Assembly (NCBI GenBank): GCA_900553855.1 | Contig: USFG01000004.1 | Coordinates: forward strand, 1 to 64,000 | Length of the DNA stretch: 64,000 nucleotides | From: an uncultured Mycoplasmatota bacterium | GTDB taxonomy: Bacteria > Bacillota_I > Bacilli_A > RF39 > UBA660 | Direction: 5' to 3' | In this document: positions 32,290-42,211 of the stretch, piece after piece | Layout: every line of letters begins with the position of its first letter | How positions within the stretch are numbered: position 1 is the first letter of the stretch | Notes under the pieces: generated by a model | The model's input: the letters and a program-made list of their open reading frames with translations, nothing else | What the model was told of the DNA's origin: nothing | The model's database searches: none | Translations under genes and position numbers: made by a program

Positions 32290-34125
32290 ATGTGTGGTTT
32301 TTGTGCATTTTATGATAAAACAAAAATAGAAAATAAAAAGAAAATAATTAAAGATATGGCTGATAGAATTAAACATAGAGGTCCAGATAGTGATGGATAT
32401 TATGTTGATAAAGATATTGCTATGGGTTTTAGAAGATTATCAATTATTGACTTAAAAGGTGGAAATCAACCTTTATATAATGAAGATAATAATATAGTTG
32501 TTATGTTTAATGGTGAAATATATAATTTTCAAGAATTAAGAGAAGAATTAAAAAAACATAACCATATATTTACAACAAATAGTGATACCGAAGTAATTGT
32601 TCATGGATATGAAGAATATGGAACTAATGTTTTCAATAAATTAAGAGGTATGTTTGGAATAATTATTTATGATAAGAAGAATAAGACTTTAGTTGGAGCT
32701 AGAGATTATTTTGGGATTAAACCTGTTTATTATTATAATCATAATGGATTATTTATGGTGGGTAGTGAAATTAAATCATTTTTGTCACATCCTGATTTTA
32801 AAAAAGAACTAAATAATAAAGTTTTAGGATTATATTTATCATATGGTACTAATCATTTAGAAGATACTTTCTTTAAATATACTAAAAAATTAAAACCAGG
32901 TCATTATTTTATTTATAAAAATGGTAAAATAGATGTTAAAAGTTATTTTAAACCTTGTTATGAAAAGGAAAATAATAGTTATGAATATTATGAAAAATTA
33001 GTAAAAGAAACGTTAGAAAGTTCAATTAAATATCATCAAATTAGTGATGTAGAAGTTGGTTCTTATTTAAGTGGTGGAGTTGATTCTTCATATGTTGTAA
33101 GCCTTGCCAAACCAAATAAAACATTTACGGTCGGTTTTGAGGGAAAAGGGTTTAGTGAAATAGAATATGCTAAGAGTCTATCAGATCATTTTCATGTAAA
33201 ACATTATAGTAAGGTTATAACTGGTGATGAATTTTTTGATATATTACCAACTATTCAATATCACTGCGATGAACCAAGCGCAAATGTAAGCACAGTTCCT
33301 TTATATTTCTTAAGTAAATTAGCAAGAAGTCAGGTTAAAGTAGTTTTATCAGGAGAAGGCGCTGATGAAATGTTTGGTGGATATAATGAGTATAATGATT
33401 CTAAGATAGAAAAAATATATTTAAGTTTACCATTATTTATTAGAAGTGGCATTGCTAAAGTAATTAAACCATTGCCTTATTTTAAAGGAAAACATACATT
33501 AATAAAATATGGTAAAGATATAAGCAAACGATATTATAATAAAACAGAAATGTTTTTACCAGAAGAAATACCAGAAATATTAAATAAAAAATATATTTCA
33601 GATATTAGTCCATATGATTTATGTAAACCGTTTCATGATGAAACTAAAGGAGAAAATGACATTTTAAGAAAAATGTATATTGATTTAAATTTTTGGCTTC
33701 CTAATGATATATTATTAAAAGCAGATAAGATGTCAATGGCTAATAGTGTTGAACTTAGAGTACCATTTTTAGATAAAGAAGTTTGGAATATTTCTAAAAG
33801 ATTACCAACAAAGTATATGGTACATGATGGACAAACTAAATATATTTTTAGAAAAGTTGCCGAAAAAGTTATTCCTGAAGAATGGGCTAAGAGAAGAAAA
33901 CTAGGCTTTCCAGTGCCATTTGGTAATTGGATTCAAGAAGAAAAATATTATAATAAAGTAAAAGAAACATTTAATAAAGATTTTACAAGTGATTTTTTTG
34001 ATATAGTTAAAATAAATGAAATGCTTGATAATCATTATAAAAATATTGAACGTAATGGGAAGAAAATTTATACAATATATACGTTCTTAATATGGTATGA
34101 AAGATTCTTTGTTACAGAAAAATAA
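32290..34125 (+). CDS. asnB: asparagine synthetase (glutamine-hydrolysing)
   Basis: The 611-residue product has the class II glutaminase N-terminus MCGFCAF with catalytic Cys2, RGPDSDGYY, GFRRLSIIDL and FNGEIYNFQEL. The synthetase domain follows with the PP-loop YLSGGVDSSYV (about 256-266), LSGEGADEMFGGY, and LLKADKMSMANSVELRVPFLD. It makes asparagine from aspartate, ATP and glutamine; members of this size sometimes act in surface-glycan modification. It has its own promoter and terminator. Confidence 0.93.
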   Translation: MCGFCAFYDKTKIENKKKIIKDMADRIKHRGPDSDGYYVDKDIAMGFRRLSIIDLKGGNQPLYNEDNNIVVMFNGEIYNFQELREELKKHNHIFTTNSDTEVIVHGYEEYGTNVFNKLRGMFGIIIYDKKNKTLVGARDYFGIKPVYYYNHNGLFMVGSEIKSFLSHPDFKKELNNKVLGLYLSYGTNHLEDTFFKYTKKLKPGHYFIYKNGKIDVKSYFKPCYEKENNSYEYYEKLVKETLESSIKYHQISDVEVGSYLSGGVDSSYVVSLAKPNKTFTVGFEGKGFSEIEYAKSLSDHFHVKHYSKVITGDEFFDILPTIQYHCDEPSANVSTVPLYFLSKLARSQVKVVLSGEGADEMFGGYNEYNDSKIEKIYLSLPLFIRSGIAKVIKPLPYFKGKHTLIKYGKDISKRYYNKTEMFLPEEIPEILNKKYISDISPYDLCKPFHDETKGENDILRKMYIDLNFWLPNDILLKADKMSMANSVELRVPFLDKEVWNISKRLPTKYMVHDGQTKYIFRKVAEKVIPEEWAKRRKLGFPVPFGNWIQEEKYYNKVKETFNKDFTSDFFDIVKINEMLDNHYKNIERNGKKIYTIYTFLIWYERFFVTEK

Positions 34126-34133
34126 TTATTTAG

Positions 34134-34169
34134 TATGGGATAGATAAAGAAATATTTATTCCATATTTT
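34134..34169 (+). terminator. asnB terminator
   Basis: TATGGGA (34134-34140) pairs with TTCCATA (34159-34165, one G-U), with an inner ATAAA/TTTAT stem, followed by TTTT. Confidence 0.6.
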
Positions 34170-34274
34170 AATGTTTACAATATTTGTTTATTGATTGTAA
34201 ATAGTTATAGATTTTTAAATAAAAGTCTTAAAAATAAGGTATAATAAAATTAGATGAGATCTGGATGTGATAGT

Positions 34275-36476
34275 ATGAATAATGAAAAAAGAAATTATTA
34301 TAGAAAATTAGATGTTATTAGAATAATATGCGCTATTGCAATACTTTTTTATCATTTAGGATATATGAGCGGTGGATATTTAGCAGTATGTACTTTCTTT
34401 GTGTTAAGTGGTTATTTGGCAGTTGTTAAAAATATTAAAGATGATAATTTTTCATTAAAAAAATATTATTTAAAAAAGATAAAGAAACTATATATTCCTT
34501 TATTACTAGTGGTTTTTTTATCAATAGCAGTTGTATCTAATATTCCTAATACTTATTGGCTTAATATTAAGAATGAAACAACATCAGTGTTATTAGGATA
34601 TAATAATTATTGGCAAATAAACGCTAATTTAGATTATTTTGCTAGACATATTGATTCACCTTTTATGCATTTGTGGTATATTTCAATTCTTATACAATTT
34701 GATTTGGTTTTCCCTTTTATATTTATGCTTTTAAATAAATTAAAGGAAAAGATAAATAATTTTATGCCAATAATTATAATGTTTATAATAAGTGTATTAA
34801 GCTGTTTATATTTTTATCAACTAAGTAATGTAAATTTAATGAGTGCATATTACAATACATTTAGTAGAATATATTCATTATGTATAGGTGTAATGCTAGG
34901 ATATATTCATAATGATTATGGTAAGATTTTTACTTTAGATATTACATCAAATAAACTTAAGAATTTTATATTTTATTTATATATTATAATAGTTATAGTT
35001 ATGTTTAAGTATTTGCCAGCAACTTCGCCATATTTTATAACAAGCATGATTCTTATTAATTTTATATCATGTAGATTAATAGATTATGCTGTTTCATATA
35101 AAAAAGATAGAAAAAATGATAATTTGATTAGGAGTGTTGCTAATATGACATATGAAATTTATTTGATACAGTATCCAGTTATTTATGCTTTTCAATATTT
35201 AAATATAAATCATGCAATTAAAATTCCTATTATTATAGCAATTGTTTTATTACTTTCATTTTTACTTCACTTTGCATTGAGTAGTAAAAAGAAACATAAA
35301 AATATTAAAGAATTGTTATTAATATTGTTTATTGCTGGTTCATTATATGGTGCGATAAGATATATTAGTGCTAAATCTTATGAAAAAGAAATGGAAGAAT
35401 TAAGAACACAACTTGCAGAAAATGAAAAAGAAATGCAAGAAAAACAAAAAGATTATGAATTAAAACAACAACAAGATGAAGAGGATTGGAACAAACAGTT
35501 AGAAAAGTTAGAGAATCCTAGTAATTATGAAGAATTAGTTAAAGAACTTCCTATTACATTTGTAGGGGATTCAGTTATGCTTGGGGCGATGAATAATATA
35601 ACTAAAATGTTTCCTAATAGTTATTTTGATGCTAAAGAATCTCGTGCTTTAACAACTGGAGTTTCAATACTATCTAACTTAAAGAATAGTAATAAACTAG
35701 GCGAAGTTGTAGTACTACATTTAGGAACTAATGGTGATTGTGCTAATAATTGTAAAGAAAATATTATGAATATCTTAAATGATAAAATTGTTTTTTGGCT
35801 TAATACGACAAATAATGAAAAAGTTAATAATAGTTTAAATGAACTTGCTACTAAATATGATAATTTACATATTATTAATTGGCATGATTTATCACTTAGC
35901 CATGATGACTGGTTCTACTATGACGGAATTCATTTACCTCCAATTGGTAGAAAAGAATATACCAAAATAATCTATAATGCGATATTTGATGTTTATAAAG
36001 ATAAGTTTAAAGAAAAGAAACAAGCATTAATTGAGGAACATCAAGAAGAATTAAGAAATAAAATATCTTTCTATGGAAATGATTTATTATTCTATGATTT
36101 TAATGATTTACAAAATAATTATACAGATTCAAGATTTATGGTTAAATTAAATTATAGTTATAAAGATTTAAAAGAAGATATAGAAAAAACAATTAGTGAA
36201 AATACTTTATCTAATAAAATTGTATTTGGATTTGATAATTCAACAATTATAAGTGTTAAGGAATATCAAGAATTAATTGATCTATGTAAAGAAAGAGAAA
36301 TATATATTATTTCGACAGTTAAACCGTTAAATAGTTTGAATGGTAAAAATGTTTATATAATTAATTTTTATAAAGAGATTCAAAAGTATAAAGATTACTT
36401 AATGGCTGATGGTATTCATTTAACTGAAAAAGGCAATGCACGATTAAATGAGTTAATAAATGAAATATTAAAATAG
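34275..36476 (+). CDS. acyltransferase-3 / SGNH hydrolase fusion (OatA-like) with second SGNH-like domain
   Basis: The 733-residue product has an N-terminal acyltransferase-3 domain with about ten helices (LDVIRIICAIAILFYHLGY, 12-30, including the conserved His), then a coiled coil (about 368-413) rich in Glu, Lys and Gln. An SGNH domain follows with GDSVMLG (Ser433), GTNG and DGIHL (Asp550, His553). This is the layout of peptidoglycan O-acetyltransferase OatA, which transfers acetyl groups to muramic acid and gives lysozyme resistance. A further C-terminal domain (about 590-733) repeats the end of the fold (MADGIHLTEKGNARL), but its start reads FYGNDLLFY with no nucleophile Ser. The ATG at 34275 is preferred over 34254. 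Confidence 0.8.
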   Translation: MNNEKRNYYRKLDVIRIICAIAILFYHLGYMSGGYLAVCTFFVLSGYLAVVKNIKDDNFSLKKYYLKKIKKLYIPLLLVVFLSIAVVSNIPNTYWLNIKNETTSVLLGYNNYWQINANLDYFARHIDSPFMHLWYISILIQFDLVFPFIFMLLNKLKEKINNFMPIIIMFIISVLSCLYFYQLSNVNLMSAYYNTFSRIYSLCIGVMLGYIHNDYGKIFTLDITSNKLKNFIFYLYIIIVIVMFKYLPATSPYFITSMILINFISCRLIDYAVSYKKDRKNDNLIRSVANMTYEIYLIQYPVIYAFQYLNINHAIKIPIIIAIVLLLSFLLHFALSSKKKHKNIKELLLILFIAGSLYGAIRYISAKSYEKEMEELRTQLAENEKEMQEKQKDYELKQQQDEEDWNKQLEKLENPSNYEELVKELPITFVGDSVMLGAMNNITKMFPNSYFDAKESRALTTGVSILSNLKNSNKLGEVVVLHLGTNGDCANNCKENIMNILNDKIVFWLNTTNNEKVNNSLNELATKYDNLHIINWHDLSLSHDDWFYYDGIHLPPIGRKEYTKIIYNAIFDVYKDKFKEKKQALIEEHQEELRNKISFYGNDLLFYDFNDLQNNYTDSRFMVKLNYSYKDLKEDIEKTISENTLSNKIVFGFDNSTIISVKEYQELIDLCKEREIYIISTVKPLNSLNGKNVYIINFYKEIQKYKDYLMADGIHLTEKGNARLNELINEILK

Positions 36477-36477
36477 A

Positions 36478-36499
36478 AATCACCTTTTAGGTGGTTTTT
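36478..36499 (+). terminator. terminator after the OatA-like gene
   Basis: AATCACC (36478-36484) pairs with GGTGGTT (36490-36496), loop TTTTA, followed by T. Confidence 0.7.
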
Positions 36500-36610
36500 A
36501 TTTGTATCAATGTTGAAAATATTATATAAATTAAAAGGTAATATAAATACTTTTTGATAAAAATTTGATACAATTATATTGATAATATTGAAGAGAGTTG
36601 TTTTATTTAT

Positions 36611-38920
36611 ATGAAGAAAATAAATGGTTTAACAAATAGAGAAGTAGAAGAAAAAATTGCACTTGGTAAGGTTAATAAAATAAATTTTGAGACAAGTGAA
36701 AGTATATCCACTATCATTAAAAAGAATATTTTTACTTATTTTAATGTAATTTTTATGATACTTGCTATTTTAGTGACTTTTGCCGGAGCATTCCGAAATT
36801 TAACTTTTTTAATTGTAGTAACAATAAATGTATTAATAGGTATTTTTCAGCAAATTAGATCTAAGATGGTATTAGATAAATTATCTCTTTTAGATAAGTG
36901 TAAGTATAGTATTATTAGAGATAATAAAGAGATAATTGTTTATTCTGATGAATTGGTTGAAGGTGATTATGTAAAGCTTTCAAGTGGAAACCAAGTTCCA
37001 GCAGATGGAGTAGTTGTTGATGGTAAACTTTTTGTTAATGAATCTTTATTAACTGGTGAACAAGATGAAAGGGAAAAAATGGTTAATTCAAACTTATTAT
37101 CTGGTAGTTTTGTTGTATCTGGTAGCGCTATAGTTAAATTAACAAATGTTGGTGATGAGTCATATTCTTCTAAAATAATGAAAGAATCTAAAAAGATTAA
37201 AGAAAATAAAACGGAAATGATTAAAGCTATTGATAGAATTGTACTTGTTGCAGGAATTGTTATTATTCCGATTGGATTACTTTTATTTGGCGAATCATAT
37301 TTTGTTAATAAATTCAGTTATAGTGAAAGTGTAGTTAGAATGGTATCGGCATTAATAGGTATGATTCCTGAAGGACTATATTTATTAACTACTGTTGCAC
37401 TGGCACTTAGTGCTATGAGGCTAGCTGAGAAAAAGGTTTTACTCCATGATATGAAAAGTATTGAAAGTTTAGCTAGAACTGATGTTTTGTGTATTGACAA
37501 AACAGGTACAATCACGACTAATATGATGGATGTCATGGATATTTTTGATGAAAATGAAGTTAGTTATTTAGATAAGAAAAAGGATAAAAAACTATTGGAA
37601 CTTGCTAATTACGTTAATTCAATAAATGACAATAATGCGACCATAAATGCTTTAAGAGAATATTTAAAAAATATTAGTAAACAAAAGTTGAACATGCTTA
37701 AATATGAAAACTTTAATTCTAAAAATAAATATTCATATATTAAAATTAGTGAAAATATTACCTATAAGTTAGGTGCACCGGATGTTCTTCTTAATAAAGA
37801 TTATAATCATTTAATTAGTAAAAGAATAATTAATGGTGAAAGAATTATAGTATTTGTAAAAGAAGAAAATAATGAGTGTGTACCAATATTATTTATAAGT
37901 TTAAAAAATGAGATTAGAAAGAACGCTGGGGAGATTATTAAATTCTTTAATGATAGAGAAGTTGAAATAAGAGTTATTTCAGGAGATAATCCTGTAACAG
38001 TTTCTTCTATTGCTAAAGAAGTTGGAATTAAGAATTATGATTTGTTTGTTGATTGTAGTTTACTAAAAACTAGAGATGAACTAAAAAATGCAGTTGATAA
38101 ATATAAAATATTTGGTAGAGTAAGTCCTGAACAAAAAAGAGAAATAATTAAATTAATAAAAGAAAATGGATTAAAAGTTGCCATGACTGGGGATGGAGTA
38201 AACGATATATTAGCTATGAAGGAAGCTGATTGCTCTATTGCTATGGGAAATGGATCTGATGCAGCAAGGGAAGCAGCTCAAATTGTTCTTTTAGATTCCG
38301 ATTTTGGAAATATGAGAAATATTGTTTATGAGGGAAGAAAAAATATAAATAATATAACTAGATCAGCATCACTATTTACTTATAAAAATATATTTTCGTT
38401 GTTACTTTCAATTTATGCAATAATTTTTACAATCGCTTACCCTTTAGAACCTAATCAAGTATCACTTGGAAGTGCATTTACAATTGGAATACCGGCGTTT
38501 TTCTTAACTTTTGAAGAAAATCAAAAAAAACAACAAAATGATGAATTTTGGAAAAACATATTTTTAAAATCTTTACCATCCGCAATTATTTCTTTTTTAG
38601 CAATAGTTTGTATGGTTAAATGTTCAGTTATATTTGATATTAACTCTAATGATTTAACAACTGCTTGTAGTTACTTATTTTTTACTGGTGGATTCATAAT
38701 TTTATATAAATGTGCTAAACCACTAAATAAGTATAGAACGATAGTCTTTATTGGATGCATATTAGGAATGATTATTACTATAAATATGATACCAGAATTT
38801 TTTAGTATTAGATCAATATCTTTAAAAGCTGCTATTTTAGTTATTGTATTTGCTCTACTTGAAGTTTTTGTTGCAAGAGAAACTTTATTATTGTTTAATA
38901 AGGGAAAGGAGTTTTTTTAA
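36611..38920 (+). CDS. cation-transporting P-type ATPase (CtpE-like)
   Basis: The 769-residue P-type ATPase has the actuator motif NESLLTGE (143-150), membrane motif MIPEGL (251-256), the phosphorylation site CIDKTGT (Asp296), and the hinge MTGDGVNDILAMKEADCSIAMGNGS. About ten membrane helices are present. The PEGL motif and order resemble calcium/cation ATPases of the CtpE group; the ion cannot be assigned by eye. No heavy-metal N-terminal domain is present. A ribosome site at its 3' end (GGAAAGGAG) points to a possible downstream peptide at 38920. Confidence 0.88.
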   Translation: MKKINGLTNREVEEKIALGKVNKINFETSESISTIIKKNIFTYFNVIFMILAILVTFAGAFRNLTFLIVVTINVLIGIFQQIRSKMVLDKLSLLDKCKYSIIRDNKEIIVYSDELVEGDYVKLSSGNQVPADGVVVDGKLFVNESLLTGEQDEREKMVNSNLLSGSFVVSGSAIVKLTNVGDESYSSKIMKESKKIKENKTEMIKAIDRIVLVAGIVIIPIGLLLFGESYFVNKFSYSESVVRMVSALIGMIPEGLYLLTTVALALSAMRLAEKKVLLHDMKSIESLARTDVLCIDKTGTITTNMMDVMDIFDENEVSYLDKKKDKKLLELANYVNSINDNNATINALREYLKNISKQKLNMLKYENFNSKNKYSYIKISENITYKLGAPDVLLNKDYNHLISKRIINGERIIVFVKEENNECVPILFISLKNEIRKNAGEIIKFFNDREVEIRVISGDNPVTVSSIAKEVGIKNYDLFVDCSLLKTRDELKNAVDKYKIFGRVSPEQKREIIKLIKENGLKVAMTGDGVNDILAMKEADCSIAMGNGSDAAREAAQIVLLDSDFGNMRNIVYEGRKNINNITRSASLFTYKNIFSLLLSIYAIIFTIAYPLEPNQVSLGSAFTIGIPAFFLTFEENQKKQQNDEFWKNIFLKSLPSAIISFLAIVCMVKCSVIFDINSNDLTTACSYLFFTGGFIILYKCAKPLNKYRTIVFIGCILGMIITINMIPEFFSIRSISLKAAILVIVFALLEVFVARETLLLFNKGKEFF

Positions 38921-38994
38921 CGAAAAAAAATATCAAATATAAACCACTGATTATTGGAATATTTCTTATATTAATATTATTTCTTTGTAGATAG
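38920..38994 (+). CDS. possible 24-residue membrane peptide starting at ACG
   Basis: The ATPase stop and the next codon read TAACG, where other gene pairs in this window read TAATG. AAAGGAG (38905-38911) is placed 8 bases before. Reading from ACG gives a basic start (KKNIKYK) and a hydrophobic stretch (PLIIGIFLILILFLC), then Arg and TAG at 38992-38994. It may be a small protein with a weak start or a remnant; no ATG, GTG or TTG start serves this frame. Confidence 0.2.
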   Translation, partial: TKKNIKYKPLIIGIFLILILFLCR

Positions 38995-39090
38995 TATTCT
39001 AACTATTTTTCTTTGAGTTTTCATTATAGATTTGATATAGTTTATTTTGAATTGATTAATTTTATTTATATATAAGAATAGAGGTAAAAC

Positions 39091-39480
39091 ATGACAAAAA
39101 AAGATATTATTGAAACACTAAATAATTATACTTTAGATAAAGATAAATTTATTATTATAAGTGGAGCTGCTTTAGTTTTACAAAATTTTAGTAATCAAAC
39201 TCATGACATTGATATTTGGGCTTCAAAAGATTATTACGAATATCTATTAAGTAATTTTAATTGTGAATTTGATAGAATAAATGAATTTGGAAATAAGGCT
39301 TTTATGATAGATGATGTAATAAATTTTAGCTTTGATTTTTGCCCAAATAATTATGTATATATAAATGGTTATAAAGTTGCTTCTTTAAGAGATTGCTATA
39401 ATGTTAAAAAACTTTTAAATAGAGATAAAGATAAAAAATTATTACTTAAATTAGAAAAAGAATTAAATAAACGTTTATAA
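39091..39480 (+). CDS. nucleotidyltransferase-like protein
   Basis: The 129-residue product has the minimal nucleotidyltransferase pattern: IISGAALVLQNF then THDIDIWAS (about 24-48, with the paired Asp of the DxD site), as in AbiEii-type or DUF6036-type proteins. A third acidic position is plausible at FDFCP. Substrate unknown. No partner antitoxin gene is adjacent. An AGAGGT ribosome site supports the start. Confidence 0.6.
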   Translation: MTKKDIIETLNNYTLDKDKFIIISGAALVLQNFSNQTHDIDIWASKDYYEYLLSNFNCEFDRINEFGNKAFMIDDVINFSFDFCPNNYVYINGYKVASLRDCYNVKKLLNRDKDKKLLLKLEKELNKRL

Positions 39481-39508
39481 TAGTTAAAACAACAAGGAAA
39501 ATGCATAT

Positions 39509-39545
39509 TAAAAGAAGAACTTTTGGGATCTTCTTTATTAATTTT
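39509..39545. terminator. bidirectional terminator
   Basis: AAAGAAGA (39511-39518) pairs with TCTTCTTT (39529-39536). It separates the nucleotidyltransferase-like gene from the convergent peptidase gene. Confidence 0.65.
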
Positions 39546-40776
39546 TGATACTTATATCAGTATAATTATTAAAATCAAGGCTTTTAATTGTAGTAACATA
39601 TTCCTCATATGTTAAATTGTAAACATCTTCTACTGTATCAATATATGGATAATCATAAAAAATTACATTAGTAATAAATGGATTAATCATTTTAAATATA
39701 CTTTCATCTCTTAATATTAGTTCCATTATAAAATCTTTCTTATTTAAATTAAATATTGTAGTGTTAAACTTTTTCATAGATTTAACTGTGTCAATAATTT
39801 TTTTAGATAAAATATCTCCGTTTGTTGTGTAGTTACCAATAGTTATAAGAAGGTAGTTATCTATTTTTCTCATACTACAATTCATTATATCAGTAATAAC
39901 GTTTTTCTTGACTAATTCTTTATAAAGCGCGGAAGTTACTCCAAAGAATGTACTAAAAAAACATGATATATAAAATTCAAGATTTAATTTTTCTTTATTT
40001 GTAAATTTACTACAATTAATTTTAAAAGCAATTTCCCTATATTCTTTAGGAGTAGGGAAATTTAATACATCTTTTTTCTTTAATACAGAATCTACATAAT
40101 TGTTTTTAATTATTTCAACATGATGTTTTTCCCTTTTAAGATTCATAAAATATTCTCTTATTATATTAATAATATTTTCTTTATTAAAATTACCTGCAAT
40201 TACTATAATTTGATTATCTGGTTTATAACAAGCATTGTAAAGAGCCTCAACTTCGTCTATAGTAGCATTTTCTATATCTTTAATATTTCCACCAACATCA
40301 ATATAATTTTCTTCACCAAATACATCATTCATAACCATTTTATTTAAATGATAAAATTTATTATCCATTCTATTTCTTATTTCTTGAATAATAGGTTTTT
40401 TTAATTTATTAAGATTTTCTTCGTTAAACTTAACATTATTAACTGCATCAAGGATTGTTTTAATTCCAATATCAATATTTTCAACCGCTTGAAAGTAGTA
40501 TTCGGTATATATATCACTTGTTTCAGCGTTCGCGTCCATCTGCATTTTACCCAATTTTTTTATAAAATTTCCATTATTATTACATTCAACTATATAATGT
40601 TCTAACATGTGAGCCAGACCATCATTTAAATGATATTTAGTTCCATCAAGAATAAAGTTTTTTCTTTGGCCTCCACCTAAAGTTATATAAGTAAAAAATG
40701 TCTTATGTCTTCTTTCATCTTTATATAAAAATATTCTTAAACCATTATCTAAAGTAACTGTTTCTATATTATTCAT
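39538..40776 (-). CDS. ymfH: M16 family zinc peptidase, catalytic partner (YmfH-like)
   Basis: The 412-residue product has the inverted zinc motif HMLEH (56-60) and the downstream Glu (Glu132 in QEIRNRMDN), so it should be the active half of an M16 pair. The N-terminal pattern TLDNGLRIFLYKD and the GLAHMLEH context are typical. In Firmicutes YmfF and YmfH are adjacent and thought to act together on small peptides. Here the start overlaps the upstream ymfF-like gene by 8 bases. Confidence 0.88.
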   Translation of the reverse strand: MNNIETVTLDNGLRIFLYKDERRHKTFFTYITLGGGQRKNFILDGTKYHLNDGLAHMLEHYIVECNNNGNFIKKLGKMQMDANAETSDIYTEYYFQAVENIDIGIKTILDAVNNVKFNEENLNKLKKPIIQEIRNRMDNKFYHLNKMVMNDVFGEENYIDVGGNIKDIENATIDEVEALYNACYKPDNQIIVIAGNFNKENIINIIREYFMNLKREKHHVEIIKNNYVDSVLKKKDVLNFPTPKEYREIAFKINCSKFTNKEKLNLEFYISCFFSTFFGVTSALYKELVKKNVITDIMNCSMRKIDNYLLITIGNYTTNGDILSKKIIDTVKSMKKFNTTIFNLNKKDFIMELILRDESIFKMINPFITNVIFYDYPYIDTVEDVYNLTYEEYVTTIKSLDFNNYTDISIKN

Positions 40777-42019
40777 GATCTTTCTCCTTCAAAAAATATA
40801 TTGTATCTAATACTAATCTATTTACAAAATTGCTTATATCTTCACAACTAATATTTTTATATTTTTCATAGTATTCTTCAAGAGTGTCATCTAAATTTAA
40901 AGTACTAGAAATATAATCATCAAAAATAATAAATTTATTATCTTTCTTTTCAATAACATCTAATCTTTGCCTTTCAATTAAATTATTTAATTCATCTTTA
41001 AATACTTCAGGATTTTTTAAACTATCAACTATTTCTATAATTTTATTTTTGGCAAGTTCCATATTATTTTTATTAATAAATGCTTTAATTTCTAATAATC
41101 CATAACGAGAATATGGTTTTACTTTTACTGAATAAACAATTTCTAAATCTTCTCTTAAGGTTTTACTAAGTAATCCTAAAGAAATAGATGTTAATATATC
41201 TCTTACATAATTTAAATAAATATAGTCAAATTCATTTGCATCCTTTACTTTATATACAATAGATAAACATGAATTATTAAAAGAACTTTCTTCTGTAACT
41301 TCTAAAATTTTATCTCTTGTATTCATAAAATGATCAAGTTTAATGTTAATTTCTTTATTTTTAAAATTCTTATATAAATATTTATTACATAATTTATTTA
41401 TTTTATTTTCATCAACATTACCCATTACAAATATGATAGGGGAATTATCAATAATAATCTTTTTATAATATTTATATAAATTACTAGGTGTTACTTTTTC
41501 AATTAAATCAGTATTTCTAGCAAGATTTAATGATAATATATTATCTTCATCAATGATTTCTTTAAGTCTTAAATTTTGATATGTTTCAATATTTTTTAAT
41601 GAATTATCAATATCGAAAAGGATATTTTTCTTTTCTTTTTCTAGTTCAAATGAAGTAAAACAATCATTTTCAATTAAAGGATTATAAATCATTTCACTAA
41701 ATAAGTTAAATTGTTTTTCTAATAGATTTTCTTTAAGTGAATTAGTATCTGGAATTATCATATCAAATGTAAAGAATCCATTTAATCCAATTCTAGAGTA
41801 TCCACAATGATTATTTAAAATATATAATTTTTTATTGGCTAATAAGAATTTATCTTCGGAAGGATATTTATTATTCATAAATTGTAGCATGTTAGGAAGA
41901 ATATTAATATATGCTAAGGTTTCTTTTTTGATTTTTATAGGAAACATTACATGAATTTGGATTGTTCTAAAGTCTTTATTATTTAATATATATGGCTTTT
42001 TTTGTATATTAATTTTCAA
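40769..42019 (-). CDS. ymfF: M16 family peptidase-like protein, non-catalytic partner (YmfF-like)
   Basis: The 416-residue product has the M16 fold, but where HxxEH should be it reads LPNMLQF, so zinc binding is lost, as expected for the inactive YmfF subunit. Conserved features include the NNHCGYSRIGLNGFFTF strand and the IIDNSPIIFVMGNVD segment. The likely start is TTG at 42019, preceded by GAGGTGAAG. It lies upstream of and overlaps the catalytic partner, so the two are made together. Confidence 0.85.
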   Translation of the reverse strand: MKINIQKKPYILNNKDFRTIQIHVMFPIKIKKETLAYINILPNMLQFMNNKYPSEDKFLLANKKLYILNNHCGYSRIGLNGFFTFDMIIPDTNSLKENLLEKQFNLFSEMIYNPLIENDCFTSFELEKEKKNILFDIDNSLKNIETYQNLRLKEIIDEDNILSLNLARNTDLIEKVTPSNLYKYYKKIIIDNSPIIFVMGNVDENKINKLCNKYLYKNFKNKEINIKLDHFMNTRDKILEVTEESSFNNSCLSIVYKVKDANEFDYIYLNYVRDILTSISLGLLSKTLREDLEIVYSVKVKPYSRYGLLEIKAFINKNNMELAKNKIIEIVDSLKNPEVFKDELNNLIERQRLDVIEKKDNKFIIFDDYISSTLNLDDTLEEYYEKYKNISCEDISNFVNRLVLDTIYFLKEKDHE

Positions 42020-42113
42020 TTTTCTTCACCTCAAATAGATTATAGCAAATTTACTATTAAATTTATATTATAATTTTAGTTTTGTTTTATAGATAGATAA
42101 GTAAATTATGGGG

Positions 42114-42127
42114 TGTTAACATTAACA
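42114..42127. promoter_or_regulatory. inverted repeat between divergent genes
   Basis: TGTTAA-CA-TTAACA forms a 6-bp inverted repeat midway between the ymfF-like and rdgB-like genes. It could be an operator; AT-rich DNA yields such repeats by chance. Confidence 0.3.
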
Positions 42128-42180
42128 ACCAATAATCTGGAAATAGTAATATTACGATGTAATTAAATTGGAAAAACATG

Positions 42181-42189
42181 TGGTATAAT
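42181..42189 (+). promoter_or_regulatory. extended -10 promoter of rdgB
   Basis: TG-G-TATAAT precedes an AAGGAGAT ribosome site and the ATG at 42212. Confidence 0.6.
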
Positions 42190-42211
42190 TGAATATGTAA
42201 GGAGATATAAT

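Noticed and set aside
36611..38920. Heavy-metal (copper/zinc) P1B ATPase
   Set aside because: There is no CPC or similar metal motif in the membrane helices; MIPEGL points to a cation ATPase of another group.
39091..39480. Toxin of an AbiE-type toxin-antitoxin pair
   Set aside because: The nucleotidyltransferase motif is present but the protein is short and no antitoxin gene is adjacent.
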